Below, piece by piece: positions 34,180 through 43,893 of a stretch of 64,000 nt of DNA. The number at the start of each line of letters is the position of its first letter. The stretch's first letter is position 1. Where the stretch lies: NCBI GenBank assembly GCA_003240855.1, contig QFNN01000003.1, forward strand, positions 1 through 64,000, in the 5' to 3' direction. Made by a program: the position numbers and the translations under genes. The notes beneath the pieces were generated by a model. That model searched no databases, had not been told where the DNA came from, and saw nothing but the letters and a program-made list of their open reading frames with translations. The DNA is from Sphingomonas sanxanigenens. GTDB taxonomy: Bacteria; Pseudomonadota; Alphaproteobacteria; Sphingomonadales; Sphingomonadaceae.

Positions 34180-35736
34180 ATGGGCGCGCTCTATGACGAA
34201 CTGCTGATTGCGCTCCATCTGGTGTGGCGACGGCGCTGGATCGCGCTTGGCGTGGCATGGGCCATCTGCCTCGCGGGCTGGCTGGTCGTGGCGCTCATCC
34301 CGAATCGCTATGAGAGCCGCGCGCGCCTCTCGATCCAGGCGCAATCGCTGCTTGGAGGCAGCGTCGGCATAGACGACGCCCGCCGCCAGCGCGATCTAGA
34401 CCAGATCCGCCAGACGCTCGTTTCGACGGTCAACCTGCAGAAGGTGGTCAAGTCGACCGACCTCAATCTGACGGTCGCCAGCGACCGCGACGTGGCGTCG
34501 CGCGTCGAAAGCCTGCGTCAGGCGATCAGCATCGTCGCCCAGCAGGATAATCTGGTCGAGATCAGCGCGCGCTGGGGTGCTCCGGGGCTTTCCGACTCCG
34601 TCAATGCGAAGCTGGCGCGCGCCATCGTCCAGCGCCTCGCCGATCTCTTCATCGAGCAGAATCTGGCTGACGGGCGGGAAGAAAGCAGCCGCACGCTCGC
34701 TTTCCTCGACGCCCAACTCGCCGAACGGTCGAAGCAACTGAGCGAGGCCGACGCCAAGCGCGCCACGTTCGAGGCGCAATATCTCGGCGCACTGCCCGGG
34801 ACCGGTTCGGTCGCAGATCGCCTCGACGCAGCGCGGGCCGAGCTTTCGCGCATTGACTCAGATCTGGCGGCGGCAGGAAGCGCGCTGGTTGCCGTCAACG
34901 CGCAGATGGCGGGCACATCGCCAACGGTCGCGGGGGCAGGGAGCGCAGCGGCCCCCGCCACGGCAGGCCCGGCGCGCGCACGCGTCGCCGCGCTCGAAAG
35001 CCAGATCGCGGAGGGCCGGTCGCGCGGCTGGACCGATCAGCACCCTGACATGGTCGCGCTCAGCGTCCAGCTTGCGCAGGCGCGCGCGGCTGCGGGTGGC
35101 GAGCGGCTTGTCACAGCCGCTGCCGGCGGCGCAGCGAGCGCCAATCCGCTCTATCTGTCGCTGCGTTCGATGCAGGCAGACCGGCAGGCGGCGGTCGCCG
35201 CGCTGTCGGCGCGCAAGGCGCAGATCCGGCATGACATCGACCAGTATCTTGAGCGGACATCGGCCGACCCCGCAGTGGCGGCCGAAGCTGGGCGCGTCAG
35301 CCAGGACTATGCCGTGCTCAAGGATCAATATGACAAGTTGCTCGCCGAGCGCGAGCAGGCGGCGTTGCGCGGACAAGCCGAGACCAAGGCCGGCCCCGTC
35401 CGCATCGCCCTGATCGACCCGCCGAGCGCGCCGCGCCTGCCTGCGGCGCCCAACCGTCCGCTGCTGCTGACGGCGGTGCTGCTGCTCGGTGTCGCGGGTG
35501 GCGTCGGCGCGGCCTATGCGCTTGGCCGGATCAGGACGACCTATCCCACGGCGCGCCGGCTGGAACGCGCCAGTGGCCTGACTGTCATCGGGGCGATTGG
35601 CGAGGCGCAGACCGAGGCCCGCCGTGCGATCGCCGCGAAGCAACGTCGCTGGCTGATGGGCGGCGGCGCCGCGCTTGCGGGCGCCTGGGCGCTGCTGCTC
35701 GTCATCGAGCTTGTCCAGCGTGGCATGGTGGCATGA
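34180..35736 (+). CDS. polysaccharide chain-length determinant (Wzz/GumC-like)
   Basis: This 518-residue inner-membrane copolymerase controls chain length and works with the following kinase. An N-terminal Wzz domain starts after one membrane helix (about residues 24-43, ALGVAWAICLAGWLVVALIP). Long periplasmic coiled coils are visible (DAQLAERSKQLSEADAKRAT), and a second helix is near 430-450 (LLLTAVLLLGVAGGVGAAYA). A further hydrophobic stretch lies at the C terminus (GGGAALAGAWALLLVIEL). ATG 34180 follows the export gene by 4 bases. Confidence 0.92.
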   Translation: MGALYDELLIALHLVWRRRWIALGVAWAICLAGWLVVALIPNRYESRARLSIQAQSLLGGSVGIDDARRQRDLDQIRQTLVSTVNLQKVVKSTDLNLTVASDRDVASRVESLRQAISIVAQQDNLVEISARWGAPGLSDSVNAKLARAIVQRLADLFIEQNLADGREESSRTLAFLDAQLAERSKQLSEADAKRATFEAQYLGALPGTGSVADRLDAARAELSRIDSDLAAAGSALVAVNAQMAGTSPTVAGAGSAAAPATAGPARARVAALESQIAEGRSRGWTDQHPDMVALSVQLAQARAAAGGERLVTAAAGGAASANPLYLSLRSMQADRQAAVAALSARKAQIRHDIDQYLERTSADPAVAAEAGRVSQDYAVLKDQYDKLLAEREQAALRGQAETKAGPVRIALIDPPSAPRLPAAPNRPLLLTAVLLLGVAGGVGAAYALGRIRTTYPTARRLERASGLTVIGAIGEAQTEARRAIAAKQRRWLMGGGAALAGAWALLLVIELVQRGMVA

Positions 35737-35743
35737 GGCGTCG

Positions 35744-36598
35744 ATGACCGAACATGGCCCCATTCGCACTGGATCGCTGATCGAGCGCGCAGCCGAAATC
35801 TACGATTTCGCAAGCTTCCGGCAAGCGGTGAAGCCTGCGCCAGACGCGACGGCTGATCGACCGCAGCCCCACATCGCATCGGCCGGCGTCCAGGCCATTG
35901 ATCGTGACCTTTTGCGCATGTCGGGATTTATCGTCCCCGGAGAGGCCGTCAGCCCGATCGCCGAGGAGTTTCGCATCGCCAAGCGCCAGTTGCTGATCGG
36001 CGGCATGGCGTCGGCCAGGGATCGCGTGATCCTGATCGGATCGGCGCGCAAGGGCGAGGGCAAGAGCTTCTGCGCGGTCAACCTCGCGCTCTCGCTTGCC
36101 TCTGAGCGCGACCTCGAAGTGCTGCTCGTCGATGGCGATGTCGCCAAACCTTCGATATTTTCGATGCTTGGCGTCGCAGGTGGACCCGGGTTGATGGACG
36201 CGCTTGCAGACCCCGGCATCGCGATCGACGATTGCATCGTCGAGACGGATATAGCGGGCCTGTCTCTGCTCCCCGCAGGTCGCGCGACCCATAACGATAC
36301 AGAACTGCTCGCCTCGGCCCGCACCGCGTCGCTGATTGCAGCGCTTGCCGAAAAGAACCTGCGCCGCCTCGTCATTCTCGATTCGCCGCCGCTGCTTGAC
36401 GCTTCCCCAGCCTCGGCGCTCGCCCTTCACGCCGGTCAGGCGTTGCTGGTTGTCCGCGCTGATGTGACGAGCGAGGCGGACCTGCGGGCCGCCGTTGCGA
36501 TGCTTGATCCGTGCGGGGAGGTGAAGCTGCTGCTGAATGGCGTCAGCCGCATGGTCTCCGGGCAGCGCTTTGGCGATTATTATGGCGAAGTACCGTGA
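35744..36598 (+). CDS. XrtA-associated tyrosine autokinase (BY-kinase)
   Basis: This 284-residue cytoplasmic kinase is the partner of the chain-length protein. Walker A is GSARKGEGKSFCAVNLALSL, Walker A' lies in EVLLVDGDVAKPSIF and Walker B in LRRLVILDSPPLLD. The C terminus carries a short tyrosine pair (FGDYYGEVP) in place of a longer tyrosine cluster, typical of the XrtA-linked class. ATG 35744 is seven bases past the preceding stop. The end overlaps the next GTG by 4 bases. Confidence 0.93.
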   Translation: MTEHGPIRTGSLIERAAEIYDFASFRQAVKPAPDATADRPQPHIASAGVQAIDRDLLRMSGFIVPGEAVSPIAEEFRIAKRQLLIGGMASARDRVILIGSARKGEGKSFCAVNLALSLASERDLEVLLVDGDVAKPSIFSMLGVAGGPGLMDALADPGIAIDDCIVETDIAGLSLLPAGRATHNDTELLASARTASLIAALAEKNLRRLVILDSPPLLDASPASALALHAGQALLVVRADVTSEADLRAAVAMLDPCGEVKLLLNGVSRMVSGQRFGDYYGEVP

Positions 36599-38199
36599 TC
36601 CGGCGCCTGCTCTTGATCGCTGCGACGCTGCTCGCCGTGCCGGGGATGGCCGGTGTGGCCGAGGCGCGTTCGAATGCGCAGATCACGCCTTATATTGAAG
36701 TCGATCAGGTCGTTCTCGCCGACCTCAAGGGGGCGGGCGACGTCCTGACCTACACCACATTGGCGGCCGGCGTCGACGCCAGCATCGCCGGGCGCAATGC
36801 GGAAGGGCAGGTGAGCTATCGCTATGAGCATCGGTTCGGCTGGGGGCGACGCGCGGGCGACGAAGGTGTGCATTATGGCCTCGCGCGCGGGCGGCTGACC
36901 GTTACCGACGGGTTCAGCCTTGAAGCGGGCGGAATCGCGACACGCGCGCGCAGCGATATTCGCGGGGCCGCAAACGGCTATGGCGATCTCAATCCGGACA
37001 ATGTCTCGAATGTCTATGCGTTATATGCGGGCCCCGCTTTCGCGAGGCGCATAGGCGATCTCGATGCCGCGGCCGCCTATCGCATCGGTTACACCAAAGT
37101 CGATCCTGCCGACATCATCCTGCCTGCAGGTCAGCCCCGTCTCGATCAATATGATCATTCGCTCAGCCATTATGCGACCGCCAGCATCGGCATACCCGCG
37201 CGCATTTTTCCGCTGTTCGGCTGGAAGCTGTCGGGTCTGTGGCAGCGTGAGGCGACCGGACAGCTAGACCAGCGTTTCGACGATAAGGCGGTGAGACTCG
37301 ATCTCACCCGCCCCCTCGGCCGCACGCTCGCGCTGGTCGGCTCGGCGGGATATGAAAAGATCACGATAAGCCAGCGCCCGGCCCTGCGCGATGCAAATGG
37401 CGCTCCGGCGTTCGACGCCAAGGGGCGTTTCGCGACCGATAAGAGCGCGGCGCGGCAACTCGCTTATGAAACTGACGGACTGATCTGGGACGCCGGCCTG
37501 TCCTGGCGGCCCAGTCAACGGACTATGGCAGAGTTCCGCGTCGGCAGGCGTTATGGATCAACTATTTATACTGGCTCTCTCACGCACGAAGTTAAGCCGG
37601 GCGTGGCCGTGCAGGTGACTGCCTATGATGGCCTCCAGAGTTTTGGTCGGCAACTGACGGATGGGCTGGTCGGCCTGCCCACGCAATTCGCGACATTCAG
37701 CAATCCGCTCGCCCGGACGATGGGCGGCTGCATCTATGGCGCGAAGGCGGCAGGAACCTGCCTCGATGACGCCTTCCAGTCGATCGCGACAGCCCAATAT
37801 CGCGCTCGGGGCGTAACGGCGCTGCTATCGGTCAATCGCGGCCCGTGGAGCGGGGGTGTCGGCATCGGCTATGCCCGCCGCAAATATCTAGCGCCCGAGG
37901 ATGGCCTCTTCTTTTCGCTCGACGGCGTCGTCGACCAAAGCTGGTTCGGACAGGCTCAGATCGGCCGCAGGTTGAGCGAGCGATCGAGCGTTGAAGCGAG
38001 CCTTTACGCCAATCGCTACGAAAGCGGCATCGCCTTCGCGCCCGCCGTGACCTCGACGGGAACGACGGTCAGCTATTATCGCCTTATCGGTCGTCGGCTG
38101 AGCGCCACGGCGTCGATCGGGTTGTTCACTTCGGATCAGGACGGCTTCGCCAATGATGTGGTAGCATCGGGACTGATCGGCCTGCGGTATAGTTTCTAG
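36595..38199 (+). CDS. XrtA/PEP-CTERM-associated outer-membrane beta-barrel protein
   Basis: This 534-residue protein has a signal peptide (RRLLLIAATLLAVPGMAGVA) and then alternating beta strands to a C-terminal phenylalanine (SGLIGLRYSF), the outer-membrane barrel signature. It matches the TIGR03016-type protein found in XrtA loci. The GTG start overlaps the kinase stop (GTGA). It is probably involved in secretion or anchoring of the polysaccharide. Many repeated YxR and GxxY strands are visible; two cysteines (GGCIYGAKAAGTCLDD) probably form a loop disulfide. Confidence 0.88.
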   Translation: MIRRLLLIAATLLAVPGMAGVAEARSNAQITPYIEVDQVVLADLKGAGDVLTYTTLAAGVDASIAGRNAEGQVSYRYEHRFGWGRRAGDEGVHYGLARGRLTVTDGFSLEAGGIATRARSDIRGAANGYGDLNPDNVSNVYALYAGPAFARRIGDLDAAAAYRIGYTKVDPADIILPAGQPRLDQYDHSLSHYATASIGIPARIFPLFGWKLSGLWQREATGQLDQRFDDKAVRLDLTRPLGRTLALVGSAGYEKITISQRPALRDANGAPAFDAKGRFATDKSAARQLAYETDGLIWDAGLSWRPSQRTMAEFRVGRRYGSTIYTGSLTHEVKPGVAVQVTAYDGLQSFGRQLTDGLVGLPTQFATFSNPLARTMGGCIYGAKAAGTCLDDAFQSIATAQYRARGVTALLSVNRGPWSGGVGIGYARRKYLAPEDGLFFSLDGVVDQSWFGQAQIGRRLSERSSVEASLYANRYESGIAFAPAVTSTGTTVSYYRLIGRRLSATASIGLFTSDQDGFANDVVASGLIGLRYSF

Positions 38200-38211
38200 G
38201 GGGTTAGCAAG

Positions 38212-39273
38212 GTGTATAACAGCTTTTACGGCCTGACTGATCGGCCCTTTCAGCTCACCCCGGATCCGCGCTTCTATTTCGAGAGCGCGACGCACCGGAA
38301 GGCGATGGCCTATCTCGGCTATGGTCTCGCGCAGGGCGAGGGCTTCATCGTCATCACCGGGGAGATCGGATCAGGCAAGACGACGCTGACCGGTCACCTA
38401 ATGCAGACCGTTGATCCCGCGCGGCTGACGGCGGCGCGGATTACGACGACCCAGGTCGACGGCGACGATATGCTTCGCCTCACCGCCCAAGGGTTTGGAA
38501 TCGACATTGATGGCGCAGATAAAGCGACCATTATCAGGAGATTGGATGATTTTCTTGCGGAACAATCTCGGATCGGTAAACGCAGCCTGCTGATCGTCGA
38601 TGAAGCGCAGAATCTTCCGGTCGAGACGCTCGAAGAGCTGCGCATGCTCTCAAATCTCCAGGCGCACGGTCATGCGCTGCTCCAGATCTTCCTGCTCGGC
38701 CAGCCCGAGTTTCGCGATCGCCTGGCCGGGCTTGAGCAGCTTCGCCAGCGCGTCATTGCAACGCATCACCTCGAACCGATGCTGGCCGAGGAGGTTGAGC
38801 CTTACGTGGTGCATCGGCTGAGTCTTGCGGGCTGGACGGGAAATCCTGAGTTCACCCCTGACGCCTTCGTGGCCGTCTACCGCTTCAGCGGAGGCATACC
38901 GCGCCAGATCAACGCGCTGGTCTCGCGCGTGCTGCTGCTTGGCGCGATCGAGAAGCTCGCGCTGATCGACGGCGCGACCGTGGACCGTGTCATCGCCGAT
39001 TTTGAGCATGACGCGACGGCGCCGGTCACGGCGGTTTACGCCGCCGTGACGGAAGCGCCGAATGTTGTCGTGGAGCATGAGCCCGTCGCTGCCGCCGTCA
39101 TGCCGTCGATTGTTCCCGACTCTGCACTCGTCGCGCGGGTCGAGGCGCTTGAGGCTCAGGTCGCGGCGCAGGACGCCGTCATACGCCGCGTGCTCGCGCT
39201 GCTCCTCGACTGGGTCGAGACCGAGCAATATCCGCCGATTCCGACTGGCCTTATGCGCGACAGCGCGGCCTGA
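38212..39273 (+). CDS. XrtA-associated AAA ATPase (ExeA-like)
   Basis: This 353-residue protein matches the general-secretion ExeA-like ATPases of PEP-CTERM loci. The start MYNSFYGLTDRPFQLTPDPR is the family hallmark. Walker A is GEIGSGKTTLTGHL, Walker B is SLLIVDEAQNLPVETLEELR and the sensor region is SGGIPRQINALVSRVLLLG. The C-terminal 70 residues form an acidic linker and a helix. GTG at 38212 follows an AGGGGG tract. It may energise assembly of the export apparatus or control operon genes; its partner is not known. Confidence 0.9.
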   Translation: MYNSFYGLTDRPFQLTPDPRFYFESATHRKAMAYLGYGLAQGEGFIVITGEIGSGKTTLTGHLMQTVDPARLTAARITTTQVDGDDMLRLTAQGFGIDIDGADKATIIRRLDDFLAEQSRIGKRSLLIVDEAQNLPVETLEELRMLSNLQAHGHALLQIFLLGQPEFRDRLAGLEQLRQRVIATHHLEPMLAEEVEPYVVHRLSLAGWTGNPEFTPDAFVAVYRFSGGIPRQINALVSRVLLLGAIEKLALIDGATVDRVIADFEHDATAPVTAVYAAVTEAPNVVVEHEPVAAAVMPSIVPDSALVARVEALEAQVAAQDAVIRRVLALLLDWVETEQYPPIPTGLMRDSAA

Positions 39274-39295
39274 CGCCGTTTGAGGGGGCATGCCC

Positions 39296-40141
39296 ATGCT
39301 CAACGCGCTGTCAGTCGACGTCGAGGACTGGTTCCAGGTGGGCGCTTTTGAGCGGGTGATTGCGCGCGGCGACTGGCCGACGCTGGAATCGCGCGTCGAA
39401 CGCAACAGCGACGCCGTTCTCGACCTGTTCGAGCGGGCAGGCGTGAAGGCGACCTTCTTCATTCTCGGCTGGGTCGCTGAACGTCATCCCGCGCTGATCC
39501 GCCGCATCGCCCAGCGCGGGCATGAAGTGGCCAGCCACGGCGTCGACCATGCCCGCATCTTCACCTTCACCGCTGGCCAGTTCCGCAACGACATCGATCG
39601 CGCCCGCAAGGCGATCGAGGACGCGGCTGGCGTTGCCGTCACCGGCTATCGCGCGCCGAGTTTCTCGATCGATGCGCGCACGCCCTGGGCGCATGAAGCG
39701 CTTGCGGAAGCGGGTTACGCCTATTCGTCCAGCGTGGCGCCAGTCGTTCACGATCATTATGGCTGGCCTGACGCACCACGCTTCGCCTTTCATCCCGTTG
39801 CCGGAAGTGCGCTGGTCGAACTTCCAGTGACGACTGCGCGCTTCGCCGGACGGACGCTCGCGGCTGGAGGCGGAGGCTTTTTCCGCCTTCTGCCTTATTG
39901 CTTTTCCGCATGGGCGATCGGCCGGGTGAACCACCGCGAGGGGCGCCCGGCAATCTTCTATTTCCACCCCTGGGAAATCGATCCGGGTCAGCCGCGTGTG
40001 GCCGGCGCGCCGCTGCGGTCGCGCCTGCGACACTATAGCCGGCTCGATGCGATGGCCGGCAAGCTCGATCGTCTGCTCTCCGAATTCGCGTGGGGGCGCG
40101 TGGATGCCGTCGCTGCCGATCAGGCGCGGAGGCTTGCGTGA
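39296..40141 (+). CDS. polysaccharide deacetylase, XrtA-associated
   Basis: This 281-residue NodB-fold protein deacetylates nascent polysaccharide. The metal site appears as LSVDVEDWFQVGAFE and EVASHGVDHARIFTFTAGQF. IEDAAGVAVTGYRAPSFSID and the C-terminal FYFHPWEIDPGQPRV belong to the XrtA-linked subclass with its extra C-terminal domain. ATG 39296 is preferred to ATG 39290 because the GAGGGGG at 39282-39288 is too close to the latter. It overlaps the next gene by 4 bases. It is cytoplasmic unless a hidden export route exists, since no signal peptide is visible. Confidence 0.92.
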   Translation: MLNALSVDVEDWFQVGAFERVIARGDWPTLESRVERNSDAVLDLFERAGVKATFFILGWVAERHPALIRRIAQRGHEVASHGVDHARIFTFTAGQFRNDIDRARKAIEDAAGVAVTGYRAPSFSIDARTPWAHEALAEAGYAYSSSVAPVVHDHYGWPDAPRFAFHPVAGSALVELPVTTARFAGRTLAAGGGGFFRLLPYCFSAWAIGRVNHREGRPAIFYFHPWEIDPGQPRVAGAPLRSRLRHYSRLDAMAGKLDRLLSEFAWGRVDAVAADQARRLA

Positions 40142-41193
40142 ATGCGGCTGTGCGCCATTCCTTCCCCGGCGTTCGCGAAGCCATGCTCGGCGACGCGCGG
40201 GAGGCGGCGGCGCTCGACGCTTTCGTCCGTGAACATCCGCATGGAACGCCTTTTCATCTGACCGGGTGGAGCCGAGCAGTCGAGGCGGGTTGCCGTCAGC
40301 GCGCGCGGTTTCTGATCGCGGGGCAGGGCGCGCGGATTGAAGGCGTGCTGCCGTTGACCGAGATAGCTTCGCCGCTGTTCGGCCGTGCGCTCGTCTCGAC
40401 GGGTTTCGCGGTCGGCGGGGGTATTCTGGCGGCCGGACCCCAGACAGAACTGATGCTTGCCGACGCCGCCCGCGACCTCGCCGGCCGTCTGGGCTGTCCA
40501 CTCGAACTGCGCGGCGGGCCGGCGCCAGGCGAGGGCTGGGTGATCGACGACGCGACTTATGCCGGCTTCGCGAGGCGCCTTGCTGCGGACGATGATGCCG
40601 AGCTGAAAGCCATCCCACGCAAGCAACGCGCCGAGGTGCGGCGCGCGCTTGGCTTCGACCTCAACATCGAAGCTGGTCGATCCGCCCGTGAACGGGCCGT
40701 GCATTATGCTGTCTATGCCGAGAGCGTCCGCAATTTGGGAACCCCCGTTTTCCCTCGATCTCTTTTCGATTATGTTCTGAATGAGTTCGGAGAAGATTCT
40801 GATATATTGACGATAAGTCAAAATGGCGTCCCCATCTCCAGCGTCCTGAGTTTCTACTATCGCGGTAGCGTCATGCCCTATTGGGGCGGTGGCACGCGGT
40901 CTGCGCGAGGCTGGCGCGCCAATGACCTGCTTTATTTCGCGCTGATGCGTCATGCGCGCGCGCGCGGTTGTACGCGTTTCGATTTCGGCCGCTCGAAGGT
41001 CGGGACGGGCGCTTATGCTTTCAAAAAAAATTGGGGGTTCGATCCCGTGCAGCTCCGCTACGCGACGTTGGGGCCGGGGCGTTCGATCAATCCGCTCGAT
41101 CCGCGCTATCGCTTCCAGGTCGCGCTGTGGAAGCATATGCCGCTTGCTGTCGCCAATCGGATCGGGCCGATCATCGCGCGCGGCCTCGGCTGA
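40138..41193 (+). CDS. FemAB-like protein, XrtA-associated
   Basis: This 351-residue GNAT-fold protein resembles the PEP-CTERM-associated FemAB family. Conserved phrases are NPHGTPFHLTGW-like HPHGTPFHLTGWSRAVEAG, KAIPRKQRAEVRRALGFDL and RGCTRFDFGRSKVGTGAYAF. The C-terminal KKNWGFDPVQLRYA is also characteristic. GTG 40138 overlaps the deacetylase stop. In other systems FemAB enzymes transfer aminoacyl groups to peptidoglycan; here the acceptor might be a sugar or peptide of the exopolysaccharide pathway (inference). Confidence 0.9.
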   Translation: MNAAVRHSFPGVREAMLGDAREAAALDAFVREHPHGTPFHLTGWSRAVEAGCRQRARFLIAGQGARIEGVLPLTEIASPLFGRALVSTGFAVGGGILAAGPQTELMLADAARDLAGRLGCPLELRGGPAPGEGWVIDDATYAGFARRLAADDDAELKAIPRKQRAEVRRALGFDLNIEAGRSARERAVHYAVYAESVRNLGTPVFPRSLFDYVLNEFGEDSDILTISQNGVPISSVLSFYYRGSVMPYWGGGTRSARGWRANDLLYFALMRHARARGCTRFDFGRSKVGTGAYAFKKNWGFDPVQLRYATLGPGRSINPLDPRYRFQVALWKHMPLAVANRIGPIIARGLG

Positions 41194-42383
41194 TGACGGG
41201 CGAGATCCTCTTTATTGCACATCGCGCGCCCTATCCGCCCGATCGCGGGGACCGGATGCGCGCCTGGCCCGTCCTTCGCGCGCTTGCCCGATTGGCCCCT
41301 ACGCACCTGGCCTGCTTTGCTGACGGTCGGGCCGAGGTCGATGCGCTTGGTCCGATACTCCCGCTGCTCGCGAGCGCTTATGTGGAGCAACGTGCGCCAG
41401 CCGGCGCCATGACGGCGCTCCGTGCAATAGGCGGCGGACGCCCTGTTTCGCTAACCGCATTTGAAAGCCCGTCGTTCGCTGCGCACGTCAAGGGCCTGCT
41501 GAGCGAGCGCGATATTACCCATATCTATGTTTTCTCTGGGCAAATGGCGCAGTTCGTTCCCGCTGGCCGCACCTTCGTGATGGATTTCGTCGACGTCGAT
41601 TCAGCCAAGTTTGAGGCCTATGGCCGCAGCCCGTTCGGCTGGATCTACCGCCGCGAGGCGCGCCTGTTAGCCGGTTGGGAAGCCGAAGTCGCGGCGCGCG
41701 CCGATCGCAGCCTGTTCGTCAGCGATGCTGAGGCGGCGCTGTTTCGCGCGCGCAGCGGTCAGGGCGACCGCGTGGAAACGCTCGCCAATGGCGTTGATAC
41801 CGATCGCTACGATCCGGGATTCCCGGCGGAAGCGGTCGCAGGGCGGGGGCCGCTCATCGCCTTCACCGGCCAGATGGACTATCGACCGAATGTCGAGGCG
41901 GTCATCCGTTTTGCACGCGACACGTTGCCCCTGATCCGCGCGCGTCGGCCCGATGCCCGCTTTGCGATCGTCGGCCGCGCGCCCACCGCCGCAGTGAGGG
42001 CGCTCGCCCGCCAGACAGGCGTCATCGTCACCGGCGAAGTGCCTGACATTCGTCCCTGGCTCGCCGCCGCCAACATCATCGTTGCGCCGCTTGGCCTTGC
42101 GCGCGGCGTTCAGAACAAGCTCCTTGAAGCGATGGCGATGGCGCGCCCGGTTGTGGCGTCGCCCGCCGCCGTCGAAGGAATAGACGCCATAGTCGGCGAG
42201 GAAATCGTCATTGCCGATGGTGCGCCGGCCGAGGCCGCGGCCATTCTCAGCCTCATTGCGGATCCCGCCCGCGCCAGTGCGATCGGCGCGGCGGCCCGCG
42301 CGCGAATGCTCGGCGACTATGGCTGGTCGACGCGTCTCGCGGCGCTGCCTGCCCTACTGGGGCGTGAAAGCGTGCCAGCATGA
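41193..42383 (+). CDS. glycosyltransferase family 4/1-like, XrtA-associated
   Basis: This 396-residue GT-B glycosyltransferase matches the TIGR03087-type enzyme of PEP-CTERM loci. N-terminal EILFIAHRAPYPPDRGDRMR and the C-terminal donor-site phrase NIIVAPLGLARGVQNKLLEA are diagnostic. VSDAEAALFRARSGQ and VETLANGVDTDRYDPGF lie at the domain boundary. It adds a sugar to the lipid-linked intermediate from the cytoplasm. It is coupled to both neighbours by short overlaps at ATG 41193 (1 base) and at 42380 (4 bases). Confidence 0.94.
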   Translation: MTGEILFIAHRAPYPPDRGDRMRAWPVLRALARLAPTHLACFADGRAEVDALGPILPLLASAYVEQRAPAGAMTALRAIGGGRPVSLTAFESPSFAAHVKGLLSERDITHIYVFSGQMAQFVPAGRTFVMDFVDVDSAKFEAYGRSPFGWIYRREARLLAGWEAEVAARADRSLFVSDAEAALFRARSGQGDRVETLANGVDTDRYDPGFPAEAVAGRGPLIAFTGQMDYRPNVEAVIRFARDTLPLIRARRPDARFAIVGRAPTAAVRALARQTGVIVTGEVPDIRPWLAAANIIVAPLGLARGVQNKLLEAMAMARPVVASPAAVEGIDAIVGEEIVIADGAPAEAAAILSLIADPARASAIGAAARARMLGDYGWSTRLAALPALLGRESVPA

Positions 42384-43882
42384 ATCCGGCGCTTATCCTT
42401 GCGCCGCCGCGTCTGGCGCAGGGCTGGCGCATCCAACTCGCGTGGCTCGGCGCGGTCTGGGGCGCGCTTCTTGTCCTGTTCCACCATGATATTCTCGCAA
42501 TGGCGGGCATCTGGTGGAACAGCTCGACCTTCAACCATATCCTCTTCCTCCCGTTCATCATCGTCTGGCTGGTCAGCCTCAGGTGGCGGGCGCTGATGCA
42601 TTTTACGCCGGCAGGATGGTGGCCGGGGCTGATCCTCGTCGCGCTCGGAGCGGTCGCGTGGCTGCTGGGCAGCGCCGCCGGCGTCGATTTCGCCTGTCAG
42701 CTCGGCGTCGTGATGATGATGCAGGGCGCAGCGATCGCGCTGCTCGGCCCTGTCGTATCGTGCGCGCTTGCTTTCCCGATCTTCTATGCTCTTTTCCTCG
42801 TCCCCTTTGGCGAGGAACTGGTGCCGCCGCTCCAGACGCTCACCGCGCGCATGTGTATGGCGCTTCTGCATCTGAGCGGCGTGCCGGCAGCGATCGAAGG
42901 TGTCTACATCACCATCCCCAACGGCGCTTTCCGCGTGGCGGAGGCATGTTCCGGCGTGAAGTTCCTCGTCGCGATGGTCGCGCTCGGGGCGCTTGCCGCC
43001 AATCTCTGCTTTCATTCGTGGCTGCGGCGTCTTGGCTTCATGGCGGCGTGCGTGGCTGCGCCCATCCTGGCCAATGGCGTCCGCGCTTTCGGCACGATCT
43101 GGATCGCGCACCGCACCAGCAGCGATTTCGCAGTCGGGGTCGATCATGTCGTCTATGGCTGGTTCTTCTTCGCCTTCGTGATCGCGCTGGTCATGGGGAC
43201 GGCCTGGCCTTTCTTCGATCGGGGGCCTCGCGATCCCTGGTTCGACGCTGATCGCCTCGCAGACCTCAGTTTCCACGCAGCCAGTTCGCCGCTGGTCGCG
43301 CTTGGCTGCCTGGCGTTTGCAGTCGCGCCCTTGCTGTGGAGCGGGGCGGGAGCGGCAGCGCCGGCACCGCTTTCTGCGCCCCCCACCGTTCCCGGCTGGA
43401 CGCGTATCGAAGCGAAGCCCGCCACGCCATGGCGGCCACGCTTCGATCGCGCCGATCACCTCGTCGTGGCGCGCTATCGCGACCGGAGCGGCGCCACGGT
43501 CGATCTCGCTATCGCCGTCTATGCCGATCAGCGGGGGCGTGAGATGATCGGTTATGGGCAGGGCGCGATCGACCCCGACGCCGATTGGCAGTGGCTGGCC
43601 GACAGCGCGTCCTTCCCGCGCGCCCACGCGCAGCGGATTGCTGCGCCGGGCGGGTTGCAACGCGAGGTTCTTGTTTTCTACCGCGTGGGCGACCTTCTCA
43701 CCGGCAGCGAAAGCGAGGCGAAGCTGGAAACCATGAAGGTACGCCTCTTTGGCGGTCCCCAGCGGGCCGTCGCGATCCTCGTATCCGGCGAAGGCGACGG
43801 CGCGCGCGCAGCGGTGGAACGGTTCGTCGCCGCGCTCGGCTCCATTTCGGCTCTTGCCGACCGGGCGGCCGGGCTGGAATAG
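42380..43882 (+). CDS. xrtA: exosortase A with C-terminal EpsI-like domain
   Basis: This 500-residue protein is the membrane transpeptidase-like exosortase, fused to an EpsI-like periplasmic domain. The first 290 residues hold about eight membrane helices with the catalytic triad: C190 in AEACSGVKFLVAM, R235 in ANGVRAFGTIW and H256 in GVDHVVYGWFFF. Residues about 300-500 form the EpsI-like part (WLADSASFPRAHAQRI, VLVFYRVGDLLTGSESEAKL). Exosortases cleave PEP-CTERM sorting signals; no substrate gene is in this window. It is coupled to the glycosyltransferase by a 4-base overlap. Confidence 0.94.
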   Translation: MNPALILAPPRLAQGWRIQLAWLGAVWGALLVLFHHDILAMAGIWWNSSTFNHILFLPFIIVWLVSLRWRALMHFTPAGWWPGLILVALGAVAWLLGSAAGVDFACQLGVVMMMQGAAIALLGPVVSCALAFPIFYALFLVPFGEELVPPLQTLTARMCMALLHLSGVPAAIEGVYITIPNGAFRVAEACSGVKFLVAMVALGALAANLCFHSWLRRLGFMAACVAAPILANGVRAFGTIWIAHRTSSDFAVGVDHVVYGWFFFAFVIALVMGTAWPFFDRGPRDPWFDADRLADLSFHAASSPLVALGCLAFAVAPLLWSGAGAAAPAPLSAPPTVPGWTRIEAKPATPWRPRFDRADHLVVARYRDRSGATVDLAIAVYADQRGREMIGYGQGAIDPDADWQWLADSASFPRAHAQRIAAPGGLQREVLVFYRVGDLLTGSESEAKLETMKVRLFGGPQRAVAILVSGEGDGARAAVERFVAALGSISALADRAAGLE

Positions 43883-43893
43883 GCGGCCCCACC